Positions 17,261 to 26,185 of a stretch of 64,000 bases of DNA are shown here, in pieces; positions within the stretch are counted from its first letter, which is position 1, and each line of letters opens with the position of its first letter. The DNA is from Synergistaceae bacterium. Lineage in GTDB: Bacteria > Synergistota > Synergistia > Synergistales > Aminobacteriaceae. Both the position numbers and the translations under genes were made by a program. The notes under the pieces were generated by a model. The model did not search any database. It saw only the letters and a program-made list of their open reading frames with translations, and had not been told where the DNA came from. Location of the stretch: NCBI GenBank assembly GCA_017450125.1, contig JAFSWZ010000010.1, positions 62,001-126,000 of the forward strand. The letters run 5' to 3'.

Positions 17261-18470
17261 AGAGTTCAGGAGGAAGATAGTATCTTCGCCGGATGTCAGC
17301 AAAGTTGTCGCGGAGATTCTCGAGGATGTTCGCCTCAGAGGAGACGCGGCCGTAAAAGAGTACGAGGAACGTTTTGACCGCGTGAAGCTCGAGACGCTGG
17401 AGCTTGCAGCACATACCCCCGCAGTAAGCACGGAGTACCTGCGTATGCTCGAGCGTGCTGCAGAGAACATCAGAGCCTTTCACGAGAAGCAGAGGCACGA
17501 GGGCTTCATGTTCACACCGCGAGACGGAGTACTTCTCGGGCAGAGAGTTATTCCGCTCGACACCGTAGGAGTGTACGTGCCCGGCGGAACTGCAGCTTAC
17601 CCGTCAAGCGTCTTGATGAACGTAATTCCGGCTGTCGTTGCAGGATGCCGGAGGATCGTCGTTGCTACTCCGCCCCGCGTGAGGCCTGAAATCGTCGCGG
17701 CGGCCAAGATTGCGGGAGCGTCGCAGGTCTTCCAGATGGGAGGAGCGCAGGCAGTTGCGGCAATGGCGTTCGGGACAGAGAGCGTCCCCAAAGTCGACAA
17801 GATTACCGGGCCCGGCAACATCTACGTAGCTGAGGCAAAGCGGCAGGTCTTCGGGAGAGTGGGCATCGACATGGTAGCCGGACCGAGCGAGATACTCATC
17901 ATCGCTGACAAGGACAACAACCCCGTTCACTTGGCCGCAGACATGCTAGCTCAGGCAGAGCACGACAAGTTAGCTTCTGCTGTGCTCATCACCGACAGCG
18001 CAGACCTTGCGGAGAAGGTAAAGTCGGAGGTTGAGAGGCAGCTTCAGGCCTTGCCGCGCGAGGAGATTGCACGTGAAGCCATCGAGAACAACAGCGCAAT
18101 TATTCTCGTTGAGAACCTCAATGATGCCGCAAAGATTGCTGATGACTTCGCACCCGAACACCTGGAGCTGTGCGTAGCTGAGCCGTTCGGGTTCATGACC
18201 AGAATACACAACGCAGGCAGCATCTTCTTGGGGAAAAATTCTCCCGAAGCACTGGGGGACTATTACGCGGGAGCAAATCACGTCCTCCCGACTATGGGCA
18301 CAGCAAGATTCTCGTCGCCTCTGTCGGTTGATGACTTCGTGAAGAAAACACAGTACATAGCTTATTCTCATGATGCATTGATGCAGTCAGCAGGAGACAT
18401 CGAGGCATTCGCGATGTCTGAAGGGCTGCAGGGACACGCAAGAAGCATCACGGTAAGGAGGCATGATTAA
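17238..18470 (+). CDS. hisD: Histidinol dehydrogenase
   Basis: Last step of histidine synthesis, oxidising L-histidinol to histidine in two NAD-dependent steps. 410 residues, usual length about 430. Signatures: Val-Tyr-Val-Pro-Gly-Gly-Thr-Ala-Ala-Tyr-Pro-Ser-Ser, the zinc-site Ala-Gln-Ala-Glu-His-Asp, Gly-Pro-Ser-Glu, and catalytic Pro-Glu-His-Leu-Glu near residue 310. ATG at 17238 has AGGAGG seven bases upstream and lies 23 bases inside hisG. Remaining his genes are not in this window. Confidence 0.97.
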   Translation: MIKIVRAEEFRRKIVSSPDVSKVVAEILEDVRLRGDAAVKEYEERFDRVKLETLELAAHTPAVSTEYLRMLERAAENIRAFHEKQRHEGFMFTPRDGVLLGQRVIPLDTVGVYVPGGTAAYPSSVLMNVIPAVVAGCRRIVVATPPRVRPEIVAAAKIAGASQVFQMGGAQAVAAMAFGTESVPKVDKITGPGNIYVAEAKRQVFGRVGIDMVAGPSEILIIADKDNNPVHLAADMLAQAEHDKLASAVLITDSADLAEKVKSEVERQLQALPREEIAREAIENNSAIILVENLNDAAKIADDFAPEHLELCVAEPFGFMTRIHNAGSIFLGKNSPEALGDYYAGANHVLPTMGTARFSSPLSVDDFVKKTQYIAYSHDALMQSAGDIEAFAMSEGLQGHARSITVRRHD

Positions 18471-19196
18471 GTGTACTCACGAGATATTACAGTACAGCCG
18501 TCGGATGTGTCGTGCTTGGGGGCAATAAAGCTCCGTGCCTTGCTGGATTACTTTCAGGACACAGCCGGGCTCGCCGTCGAGGACATAGAGGGCACAACCA
18601 CAGAACTCATCGCGAAAGGTTACGCGTGGGTTCTGACGCGCTACGAGATTGAGTTCATCGGGAAGCTCCCGAGCCTCGACGAGAGATTCACACTCTCCAC
18701 GTTCCATGACCCGAATCACGGCTACAACACTCTGAGGGTGTTCAGTGCTCCGTTCGTGTGGGCAAAAACAAGCTGGCTTCTCCTTGACTTGGCCGCCGGG
18801 AAACCCGTCAAGCCCGCCGTTCACTTGCCGTGCATCACTGAGAGAGACACTGCGGAGATTGCGCCGGAGTTCCACGACATCCCGGACTTCGGGGAGATCG
18901 ACACTACAGGTGAAACCAGCCGTACCGTCGCCTTCCACGACCTCGACTACAACGGGCACGTGAACAACGCGGCATACTTCGAGTGGATTCACGACACATC
19001 ACCGCTTGACCTTACGGCTCACGAGCTGTGCTCGGTGTATGCGTCCTTCAGGAGCGGCGCGAAGCTCGGCGAGAATGTTACAATCAAGGTCTCGAAGCGT
19101 CCCGAAGAGCTGTCCTTTGCGCACAAAGTCATCCGTGAAGGCGTGGCCAAGCCGTCGGGAATGTTCCTGACCACTTGGAGGAAGCGTGATGCCTAA
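18471..19196 (+). CDS. Acyl-ACP thioesterase
   Basis: A 241-residue double hot-dog acyl-ACP thioesterase (FatA/FatB-like bacterial family), which releases free fatty acids from ACP. The N-terminal domain has Leu-Asp-Tyr-Phe-Gln-Asp-Thr-Ala-Gly; the second hot-dog has Asp-Tyr-Asn-Gly-His-Val-Asn-Asn with the Asp-X-Asn-X-His catalytic arrangement. The start is GTG, directly after the hisD stop, with AAGGAGG nine bases upstream. Its end overlaps trkA by 8 bases, so it is coupled to both neighbours, an unusual setting for this enzyme. Confidence 0.88.
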   Translation: MYSRDITVQPSDVSCLGAIKLRALLDYFQDTAGLAVEDIEGTTTELIAKGYAWVLTRYEIEFIGKLPSLDERFTLSTFHDPNHGYNTLRVFSAPFVWAKTSWLLLDLAAGKPVKPAVHLPCITERDTAEIAPEFHDIPDFGEIDTTGETSRTVAFHDLDYNGHVNNAAYFEWIHDTSPLDLTAHELCSVYASFRSGAKLGENVTIKVSKRPEELSFAHKVIREGVAKPSGMFLTTWRKRDA

Positions 19197-20580
19197 GATT
19201 GTTATTGTAGGTGCAGGGGAAGTTGGGCGGAGCGTGGCCAAGACCTTGTCGGACGAGAATTACGACATCTGCCTTGTCGAGAAGAACCCGGAACAGGCCG
19301 AGAGCGTGAAATCAGAGCTGGATATTCAGGTGGTTACGGGCAACGGGGCGCGTCCGCAGGTTCTTGCTCAGACGGGCATCAACCAGCTCGGCGACGTGCA
19401 GATGTTCATTGCGTGCACAAACAGGGACGAGGTCAACATCCTGTCGTGCTGGATAGCCCACAACGCCGGCGTTGAACACGTCATAAGCCGCGCCAAGAAC
19501 CTCGAGTTCACCGACAGCCCGGAATGGGGCGGCAAGCTCGGGATAAAGTTCATGGTCTCGCCGGAAAGGTCAATTGCCCGCGAAGTTATCGGCCTCCTCG
19601 AGGTCAGTTCCGCAACGAAGGCCGCAGAACTCCTCGACGGAAGCGCAGGCCTCTACACCCTCAGGCTCTCACCGAAATCACCCATCGTGAACATGGCTCT
19701 GAAGGACATACGCCCGAAGTTTCCGCAGCTGATGGCAGTGTTCGTGCATGTTGCCCACGAGGACGGGACGGCAGGAGTGCCCGACGGGTTCACTGTTCTG
19801 CGTGAAGGTGATGTGTGCTACGTCGTTACCTACAAGGAGAGCGCGAAAGTCCTTCAGGAACTCTTTGACCCCAGCCCCGAGAAAGGCAGGAGGCTGCGGA
19901 AGATATTTGTTGTCGGCGGCGGAAAGTTAGGCACGCAGATTGTGCAGGCAGTGAAACGCGATTTCGGGAACGTCTCGTTAAGGCTCATCGAGAAGGATAC
20001 CGCAAAGGCACTCCGTCTCTCTGAGGAACTCGGCGAAGCTCTCGTGATTAACGACGACGGTGCGGATGAACGTATGCTCTCCACCGAAGGCATCGAGGAC
20101 GCTGACGGTTACATCTGCGCGACGGACAGCGACGAGCTCAACCTGATTTACTGCGCGATAGCAAAACGTCTCGGCGCGAAGAAAACTATCGCCGTCGTCA
20201 AGCGCAAGGACTACCAGACACTCACCGACTGTATGCCCGTTGATGCCATCGTTGACCCGAATGATGCCCTCGCCAATCTCATACTGAGAATCGTGCATTA
20301 TCCCGAACACACGCGGGCTTACACAATGATAGAGAACATTGACGCTGAGATGCTCGAGGTCGTGCTTCAGGACGGCGCGGAAGTTGCCGGAAAGTCTCTG
20401 ATGGAACTCAGGCTCGGCAAGGGAGTTGTTGTCGCGCTGATAAAGAGGAGAGACAAAGTTTTTGTGCCCGCCGGAGCTGACGTGCTTATGCCGGAAGACA
20501 GGGTGATACTCTTTGCGGTAGGTTCAAGGATGCAGGAAGCCGCAAAACGTTTCGGCACTGAGGACGAACATGAAGATTAG
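19189..20580 (+). CDS. trkA: Trk potassium uptake system, TrkA subunit
   Basis: Cytosolic NAD(H)-binding gating subunit of Trk/Ktr potassium uptake. 463 residues with two RCK_N-RCK_C units: first Rossmann motif Val-Gly-Ala-Gly-Glu-Val-Gly at the N-terminus, second Val-Gly-Gly-Gly-Lys-Leu-Gly near 242. ATG at 19189 has GGAGG seven bases upstream. The trkH start lies 11 bases inside its 3' end. Confidence 0.95.
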   Translation: MPKIVIVGAGEVGRSVAKTLSDENYDICLVEKNPEQAESVKSELDIQVVTGNGARPQVLAQTGINQLGDVQMFIACTNRDEVNILSCWIAHNAGVEHVISRAKNLEFTDSPEWGGKLGIKFMVSPERSIAREVIGLLEVSSATKAAELLDGSAGLYTLRLSPKSPIVNMALKDIRPKFPQLMAVFVHVAHEDGTAGVPDGFTVLREGDVCYVVTYKESAKVLQELFDPSPEKGRRLRKIFVVGGGKLGTQIVQAVKRDFGNVSLRLIEKDTAKALRLSEELGEALVINDDGADERMLSTEGIEDADGYICATDSDELNLIYCAIAKRLGAKKTIAVVKRKDYQTLTDCMPVDAIVDPNDALANLILRIVHYPEHTRAYTMIENIDAEMLEVVLQDGAEVAGKSLMELRLGKGVVVALIKRRDKVFVPAGADVLMPEDRVILFAVGSRMQEAAKRFGTEDEHED

Positions 20581-22006
20581 GAACGTAGCGGGCATTCTCT
20601 CGGTCATCTGCCTCGTGATAAGCGGAGCAATGCTGTTTCCGCTGGTTCTGGCACTGATTGACCGCTCGCATGATGCGTGGGCGTTCGGATTCGCGTTCTT
20701 GGCCGGAGGTGCTGTATCCCTGCTCTTGAGGTGGATTTACGGCTTCAAGCCCATGACCGGCATCTCAATCGGAATCCGCGAGGGAGTGGGGGTTACGGGG
20801 TTCTCGTGGGTGATTGCGTCTGCTGTAGGTGCGCTGCCGTATGTCTTCGCGGGAGTGTGCGGGTACACAGATGCGTTCTTCGAGACAATGAGCGGCTTCA
20901 CCACTACCGGCGCAACAATCATGACCGACATTGAGGCGTTGCCGCGAGGCATCCTGCTGTGGAGGTCTCTCACCCACTGGATGGGCGGCATGGGAATTAT
21001 CGTGCTGAGCCTTGCTGTTGTGCCATTTCTCGGAGTTCGGGGAATGGAGATGTACAAGGCAGAAGTTCCCGGTATTACGGCAGACAAGCTCACACCGCGA
21101 CTTCACCAGACCGCCGTCTACCTGTGGACGGTGTATGTATCTCTCACGCTAGCGGAAACTGTCCTGCTGATGTTCGGAGGACTGAGCCTGTTCGAGGCGT
21201 TCTGCCATTCTTGCTCGACCATAGCAACAGGAGGGTTCTCGACGCGCAATGCCTCTGCCGGAGCGTTCGGAAGCTATGTGCAGTGGGTGCTGATCGCGTT
21301 CATGTTCGCGTCCGGCGTAAACTTTTCGCTGTACTTCATGCCCCGTCTCATTCTCCGTGACGAGGAGTTCCGGGCTTATGTCGGCATCGCCGTCGTGTCC
21401 GCGCTCGCTATGGCTGCCGGGCTGTGGGTCTGCGGAATGGGCACAGGCCTCGAAGGTACACTGAGGCGTGCGGCATTTAACGTGGTGAGCGTGATGACAA
21501 CTACGGGCTTCGTGATAGAGGACTACAACCTGTGGCCGGAGTTCACGCGGTTCATGTTCATCGTGCTGATGTTCGTCGGAGCGTCAGGAGGCTCGACGGG
21601 CGGCGGGTGCAAGGTCTCACGCTTCCTTGTGCTCGGCAAGAAGCTCAAAGCAGAGACACAGCATCTCCTTCACCCCCGTGCACTAATCACCGCAAGAATG
21701 AACGGCGTACCTGTTTCACGCAGCACCTTCGACAGCGCAGGGGCATTCTTCGTGCTGTATATGCTGATGCTTGTCGTCGGGACAGTAATCACTGCGGCGT
21801 TCGGCATCGATGTTCTCACGGCGTTCACTGGGGTAATCACGTGCCTGAGCAACGTCGGGCCGGGACTTAACCTGCTCGGGCCTGTGGAGAATTTCGCGTG
21901 GCTTCCGGGTGCGGTGAAGTGGCTGTTCTCGTTCCTGATGCTCGCCGGTAGGCTGGAGCTGTTCGCGGTGTTCCTGCTGTTCCTGCCTGGAACTTATCGG
22001 AAATAG
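20570..22006 (+). CDS. trkH: Trk potassium uptake membrane subunit TrkH
   Basis: Potassium channel-like membrane subunit, 478 residues with about ten or more helices. Four P-loop filter segments are visible: Thr-Thr-Thr-Gly-Ala-Thr, Ile-Ala-Thr-Gly-Gly-Phe-Ser, Thr-Thr-Thr-Gly-Phe and Leu-Ser-Asn-Val-Gly-Pro-Gly. The segment Gly-Gly-Ser-Thr-Gly-Gly-Gly-Cys-Lys after helix 8 matches the regulatory intramembrane loop. Cotranscribed with trkA. Confidence 0.95.
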   Translation: MKIRNVAGILSVICLVISGAMLFPLVLALIDRSHDAWAFGFAFLAGGAVSLLLRWIYGFKPMTGISIGIREGVGVTGFSWVIASAVGALPYVFAGVCGYTDAFFETMSGFTTTGATIMTDIEALPRGILLWRSLTHWMGGMGIIVLSLAVVPFLGVRGMEMYKAEVPGITADKLTPRLHQTAVYLWTVYVSLTLAETVLLMFGGLSLFEAFCHSCSTIATGGFSTRNASAGAFGSYVQWVLIAFMFASGVNFSLYFMPRLILRDEEFRAYVGIAVVSALAMAAGLWVCGMGTGLEGTLRRAAFNVVSVMTTTGFVIEDYNLWPEFTRFMFIVLMFVGASGGSTGGGCKVSRFLVLGKKLKAETQHLLHPRALITARMNGVPVSRSTFDSAGAFFVLYMLMLVVGTVITAAFGIDVLTAFTGVITCLSNVGPGLNLLGPVENFAWLPGAVKWLFSFLMLAGRLELFAVFLLFLPGTYRK

Positions 22007-22008
22007 GC

Positions 22009-22014
22009 TATAAT
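22009..22014 (+). promoter_or_regulatory. Candidate -10 box upstream of the spermidine-synthase-like gene
   Basis: TATAAT 24 bases before the next ATG, in the 32-base gap after trkH. There is no convincing -35, so a promoter for the following operon is only suggested. Confidence 0.3.
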
Positions 22015-22038
22015 TCACAACACAAAGGAGGTTAATTC

Positions 22039-23550
22039 ATGTATGACAACAACTCTATACGCATAGCTCCCCGACTGCAGATAACATCATTCTTCAGCGG
22101 AGCGGCGACCATGATACTAGAGATGACGGGCTCGCGTATGGTAGCACCGTTTTTCGGGACGAGCCTTATCGTCTGGACAGCGTTAATCGGCATCATCATG
22201 ACCAGCCTGTGCATCGGGAACTGGACGGGCGGGACGCTAGCCGACAAGAGGCCTGAGGGCAAACTCTTGGGACGCATCCTGCTCTTGGCCGCAGTCATAA
22301 TAGCCGCAACAGCTTTCGGGAGCAATTACATCCTCACAGAACTTCACGGCCTCAACCTCAACCTTTACACAGCAAGCATAGCAAGCGCGGTCGCAATCTT
22401 CGCGCCGTCGTCAGTGCTTCTGGGAATGGTGTCGCCGTTCGTTGCCCGTCTGGCGATGCAGGACGTGAACTCTTCGGGTGCAGTGGTCGGGAGGCTTTCT
22501 GCGCTGAACTCTGCAGGCAGTATCTTCGGGACGTTCATGGGAGGGTTTGTGCTGATCTCGCTGTTCCCGTCGGGCGTGATACTGATGCTCCTCGCAAGCG
22601 TTGTGGCACTGCTCTCTGTGCTGGTCTACACGGGGGCATGGAGGAAGATTATCGCGTTGATAGTGATGTGCGCAATGGCAGGCTTGACGTGGTACGCAGA
22701 TACGTTCGGGCTTCCGTTCGCGCCTCTGGGCGTGCAGATCGACACTGCGTATAATCACCTCTCCGTAGTGCAGAGCACAGACACACGCAACGGCCGCCGT
22801 GTTCGCGTTCTCGTAACAAACCCTGACGCGGCACAGTCCGTGATGTACATCGACAACCCTTCAGAGCTCTTCAGCGAATACACGAAGTTCTACGACCTCG
22901 CGTTCAGCTACAAGCCTGACACCAAGAAAGTACTCATGCTCGGAGGAGGAGGATACTGCGTACCGAGACACCTTCTCGCCACGAGGCCTGATGTCTCCAT
23001 CGACGTTGTTGAGCTTGACCCGGGCGTAACACAGTGCGCGAGGGATTATTTCAGCCTCAAGGACAGCCCGAACATGCGGATATTCCACGAGGACGCGAGA
23101 ACCTTCCTCAACCGTGAAGAGGGGACGTACGACGCTGTGTTTATGGACACGTTCACGAGCTGGACATCAATACCGTTCCAGATGACTACGGTAGAGACTG
23201 CCCGGCACATCCGCAACATCCTCAAGCCCGACGGGGTGTTAATCATCAACACGATAGCGAGCCTTTACGGGCCGAAGTCGGGAGTGTTTCACGGCATCTA
23301 CAAGGCGTTCAACACTGCGTTTCCTGTGATGTCGATATTTCCTGTGAGTGCCCCTGATGCACGTTACGCTATGGCACTGCAGAACATAATCCTTATTGCG
23401 CACGGCGAGGACATAGCGGCCGCAGTGGACAGCAAATACGCTTCACTTATGCGTCATCAGTGGCTTGACCCGTTTGTCCCTGACCCCAGCGTACCGGCAT
23501 TCAGAGATGATTTCGCGCCTGTGGAACGTTACGCACTTGCGCAGAACTAG
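22039..23550 (+). CDS. Fused membrane / spermidine synthase-like protein
   Basis: 503 residues in two parts. Residues about 15-225 form roughly seven hydrophobic helices of the type annotated as fused MFS/spermidine synthase. Residues about 240-480 form a Rossmann methyltransferase-like domain with Val-Leu-Met-Leu-Gly-Gly-Gly-Gly-Tyr, then Val-Val-Glu-Leu-Asp-Pro-Gly and an acidic Glu-Asp-Ala-Arg. In true spermidine synthase the next motif has two aspartates; here it reads Met-Asp-Thr-Phe-Thr-Ser, with only the first, so polyamine synthesis is doubtful. AAAGGAGG precedes the ATG. Confidence 0.82.
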   Translation: MYDNNSIRIAPRLQITSFFSGAATMILEMTGSRMVAPFFGTSLIVWTALIGIIMTSLCIGNWTGGTLADKRPEGKLLGRILLLAAVIIAATAFGSNYILTELHGLNLNLYTASIASAVAIFAPSSVLLGMVSPFVARLAMQDVNSSGAVVGRLSALNSAGSIFGTFMGGFVLISLFPSGVILMLLASVVALLSVLVYTGAWRKIIALIVMCAMAGLTWYADTFGLPFAPLGVQIDTAYNHLSVVQSTDTRNGRRVRVLVTNPDAAQSVMYIDNPSELFSEYTKFYDLAFSYKPDTKKVLMLGGGGYCVPRHLLATRPDVSIDVVELDPGVTQCARDYFSLKDSPNMRIFHEDARTFLNREEGTYDAVFMDTFTSWTSIPFQMTTVETARHIRNILKPDGVLIINTIASLYGPKSGVFHGIYKAFNTAFPVMSIFPVSAPDARYAMALQNIILIAHGEDIAAAVDSKYASLMRHQWLDPFVPDPSVPAFRDDFAPVERYALAQN

Positions 23551-23562
23551 GAGGATGTCATC

Positions 23563-25551
23563 ATGAAGAAGAACGTGAAGAATAAGACTTACGCGCTGCC
23601 GGTTCTGCCTCTTGTGCCTGCGTGGATACTGATTCCGTTGTGGATGGTATCTCTGGCACTCCCTAACCTCGTGTATTCGGGAGTACTTTTCGCCGACACA
23701 CTGCACATCCTGAAGTGGACGGTTACCGGCGTGCCTGTCGCGCTTGCGCTGATTGTGGCGGGGTTGAGGCTGGTGCGTTACGGAACTGAGCGCATAACGC
23801 TGAAGCTGGATAATTTTGCGGTGATATGGCTGGTGATTCTGGTCTACTGCGCGATACAGCCTTTGTGGGTGAAGCTCTTGTCGCCGACGGGCTACGTCCT
23901 CGAGATGGTGTGCTTTGCGTGCGTGTGGGCGTTCTACGTGTTGTCGGTGTCGTCGTTCCCGGAATGGGGGCTGAAAATCGCTCTGCTCCTCGCCAACATT
24001 AATGCCGCTGTGAACGTGATGTTTGCGGAGCTGCAGATTCGCGACATGAACAACCTACGCTTCCTCGAGGGCACGATCTTTTCCGACATAATCCGCTACA
24101 GCAACATAATTCTTCCGACGCCCGGCAACTACATCGGCAACACAGCCCAGCAGAACATGTTCGGCCTGTGGTGCGCGGTGGCAGTTCTCGGTGCGGTGTG
24201 GCTGTCCATACACAGCAACAAGAACGAAGGGCGCAAAGCCTTTCTCCCTGCACTGTGCGTCGCGCTCGCTGCGGTTGCGCTGAAGTTCGCTGTAGCTGAC
24301 GGGATAACGGTATGCTACGCCGCCGCAGGAGTGTGCCTCGTCGCAGCATTCATTCTCTCGGGGAAAACCCTTCAGGGGGTAACCCTCACGCTTGCTGCCG
24401 TGAACTTCTGGGGACTGATGAACTCTACGAGCCGTTCTGCGACACTTGCGCTGACGGGCGGAATAATCTTGATGTTTCTGCTGACTGCGTGGAAGTTCCA
24501 GCGTCAGGACTTGGTGAGGTTCGGTGCAGTGATGGTTGTGCTGTGCGCGGTGTTCTGGGTATCGATGTACTCCGAACGTTCGGGGCAGATAGTCGGCAAG
24601 ACGATAGACATAATCCAGAACGCCGAGAACATCGGCAACCGCCGGGGCATCTGGGCAACGAGCTACGCAATGTTCCTCGAGCACCCTGAAGGCGTAGGCG
24701 TGGGACAGTACAAGTGGCATTACCTCGAGGCACAGCGTTACGGCTTCAAGCTGATGCCCTATGACTGGTACACGTGGCAGTACACTCACTGGGCACATAA
24801 TGAGTTCCTGCAGTTCTTCTGTGAAGGCGGAGTGGCAGGGGGATGCTTGCTCGTCTTGATGTGGATGCTGTGGCTGGTGCCCGCTGTAATCGGACTGTTC
24901 AAGCGTAAGGAGATCTCGCGCGATGCTGTGTGGGCGTTGTGCCTCGTGTCGCTGATAACTTTCTGCGGGCTGTTCACGCGTCCGTTCCACCGAATCGAAA
25001 ACATGGTGTGGATTGCCTTAGCTTTCGCGCTCTCGAACCGCGAATTTCTCTCGCAGAGATTCTCCATCAGGGGCGGACTGCGCAAAGTTGTCGGGCTTGC
25101 GTGCGTTGTGTCGGCAGTCGCTGGCTGTGTCTACATTTACAGCGGAATAGCCGGGAACTACATCCTTCGTCAGGCACTCTCCACACAAAATGCTGACCTC
25201 CAGATGTACTACCTTGAGAGGTCGGCCAAGCACCCGATAACCTATGAAGAGAGTATGCGCAACATCGGCTATCACTACATGCAGAGAGGCGAGCAGACTG
25301 ATGACGGAGAAATGCTGTCCAACGGCTTCAACCTTCTGTGGGAGCACTTTAACCACGAGCCTCACAGCGAGGACATCAGCCGTCTTCTGCAGTACGCGCA
25401 GAAATACCAGATCGAGCCGGTACTTCGTGAACTGGCTAGCTACTTCAGGCCCGGCACGTACCACCTGAGGCGTATTCCGCAAAAGGACGCTGACGGCTCA
25501 GTCGTGAACGCACTTCTTCTGGTGAACGGACCAGGCAGTGATGACGACTAA
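23563..25551 (+). CDS. O-antigen ligase / Wzy-like polytopic membrane protein
   Basis: 662 residues with about 11-12 hydrophobic helices up to residue 530, then a soluble helical C-terminus that may be TPR-like. A large loop near 385-430 holds Tyr-Thr-His-Trp-Ala-His-Asn-Glu-Phe-Leu-Gln-Phe-Phe-Cys-Glu-Gly-Gly, the Wzy_C/WaaL hallmark with its conserved His and Glu. Such enzymes polymerise O-antigen, ligate it to lipid A or attach glycans to pilins (PglL/PilO). The gspJ-like gene starts within its last codons, so link to the pseudopilus operon and pilin glycosylation is inferred. Confidence 0.8.
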   Translation: MKKNVKNKTYALPVLPLVPAWILIPLWMVSLALPNLVYSGVLFADTLHILKWTVTGVPVALALIVAGLRLVRYGTERITLKLDNFAVIWLVILVYCAIQPLWVKLLSPTGYVLEMVCFACVWAFYVLSVSSFPEWGLKIALLLANINAAVNVMFAELQIRDMNNLRFLEGTIFSDIIRYSNIILPTPGNYIGNTAQQNMFGLWCAVAVLGAVWLSIHSNKNEGRKAFLPALCVALAAVALKFAVADGITVCYAAAGVCLVAAFILSGKTLQGVTLTLAAVNFWGLMNSTSRSATLALTGGIILMFLLTAWKFQRQDLVRFGAVMVVLCAVFWVSMYSERSGQIVGKTIDIIQNAENIGNRRGIWATSYAMFLEHPEGVGVGQYKWHYLEAQRYGFKLMPYDWYTWQYTHWAHNEFLQFFCEGGVAGGCLLVLMWMLWLVPAVIGLFKRKEISRDAVWALCLVSLITFCGLFTRPFHRIENMVWIALAFALSNREFLSQRFSIRGGLRKVVGLACVVSAVAGCVYIYSGIAGNYILRQALSTQNADLQMYYLERSAKHPITYEESMRNIGYHYMQRGEQTDDGEMLSNGFNLLWEHFNHEPHSEDISRLLQYAQKYQIEPVLRELASYFRPGTYHLRRIPQKDADGSVVNALLLVNGPGSDDD

Positions 25552-26185
25552 AGGCTTCACCCTGATGGAGACGCTCATTGCCGTAATGCTCACGGGCACG
25601 CTTACGACGCTCGCACTTGCCCCTACGGTGCGGGCAATCAGCGGGACTGTCGACACAATGAACTCCCGCCGCGACCACGAGGCATTGACGCGGACTATCT
25701 CCATCATCGAACGTGATGTGATGAACGCAATGCGCCTGAGCACCAACGCAATCACCGTAACCGACCACGACTCGCTCGGAGGTTTTGCGGACGACACGCT
25801 CGCGGTGATGACTGTGTCTCCTTCCGTGCAGGGGCATGCTGGCGGAACAGTCGTGTACAAGACGCTTGAAGGCGGAGTGATGCAGAACAACCTTATACCC
25901 GGACTGTACCGCTGGGTGATTCCCGGCAAGAGGCCTAACGACGTAAACACGAACCGCCTCGATGGCGACGAAGCCCAGCTGGTGCTTCCTGACGTGATGG
26001 AGTTCAGCGTCGAGGTGCAGGCCATAAAGATGGGCGATGAACCGCTGAAGAGCTACTCGGGGGCACTGCCTAAGGGGCTGTACATCAGGGTTCGTCGGGG
26101 CAAGAGAGAAGGAATGAGCGACGCGCTCAACAGGGACAAGGAGGACAGGGAGGATGAGCTATCACGTACAATCACGCTTCCGTAA
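25541..26185 (+). CDS. gspJ: Minor pseudopilin, GspJ-like
   Basis: 214-residue prepilin-like protein: Thr-Thr-Lys-Gly-Phe-Thr-Leu-Met-Glu-Thr-Leu-Ile at the N-terminus has the peptidase site after Gly and Glu at +5, with a hydrophobic helix to about 30. The Ile-Ile-Glu-Arg-Asp-Val-Met-Asn-Ala segment resembles the GspJ pattern Leu-Glu-Arg-Asp-Leu. Assigned as J by this, by length and by gspK following; it is not certain. ATG at 25541 is 11 bases inside the previous gene; ribosome site weak. Confidence 0.75.
   Translation: MTTKGFTLMETLIAVMLTGTLTTLALAPTVRAISGTVDTMNSRRDHEALTRTISIIERDVMNAMRLSTNAITVTDHDSLGGFADDTLAVMTVSPSVQGHAGGTVVYKTLEGGVMQNNLIPGLYRWVIPGKRPNDVNTNRLDGDEAQLVLPDVMEFSVEVQAIKMGDEPLKSYSGALPKGLYIRVRRGKREGMSDALNRDKEDREDELSRTITLP

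Noticed and set aside
16514-17470. A 318-residue minus-strand open frame
   Set aside because: Antisense to hisG and hisD; the genuine genes are on the plus strand with overlaps and ribosome sites.
24055-24990. A 311-residue minus-strand open frame
   Set aside because: Antisense to the O-antigen ligase-like gene; repetitive His/Arg composition.
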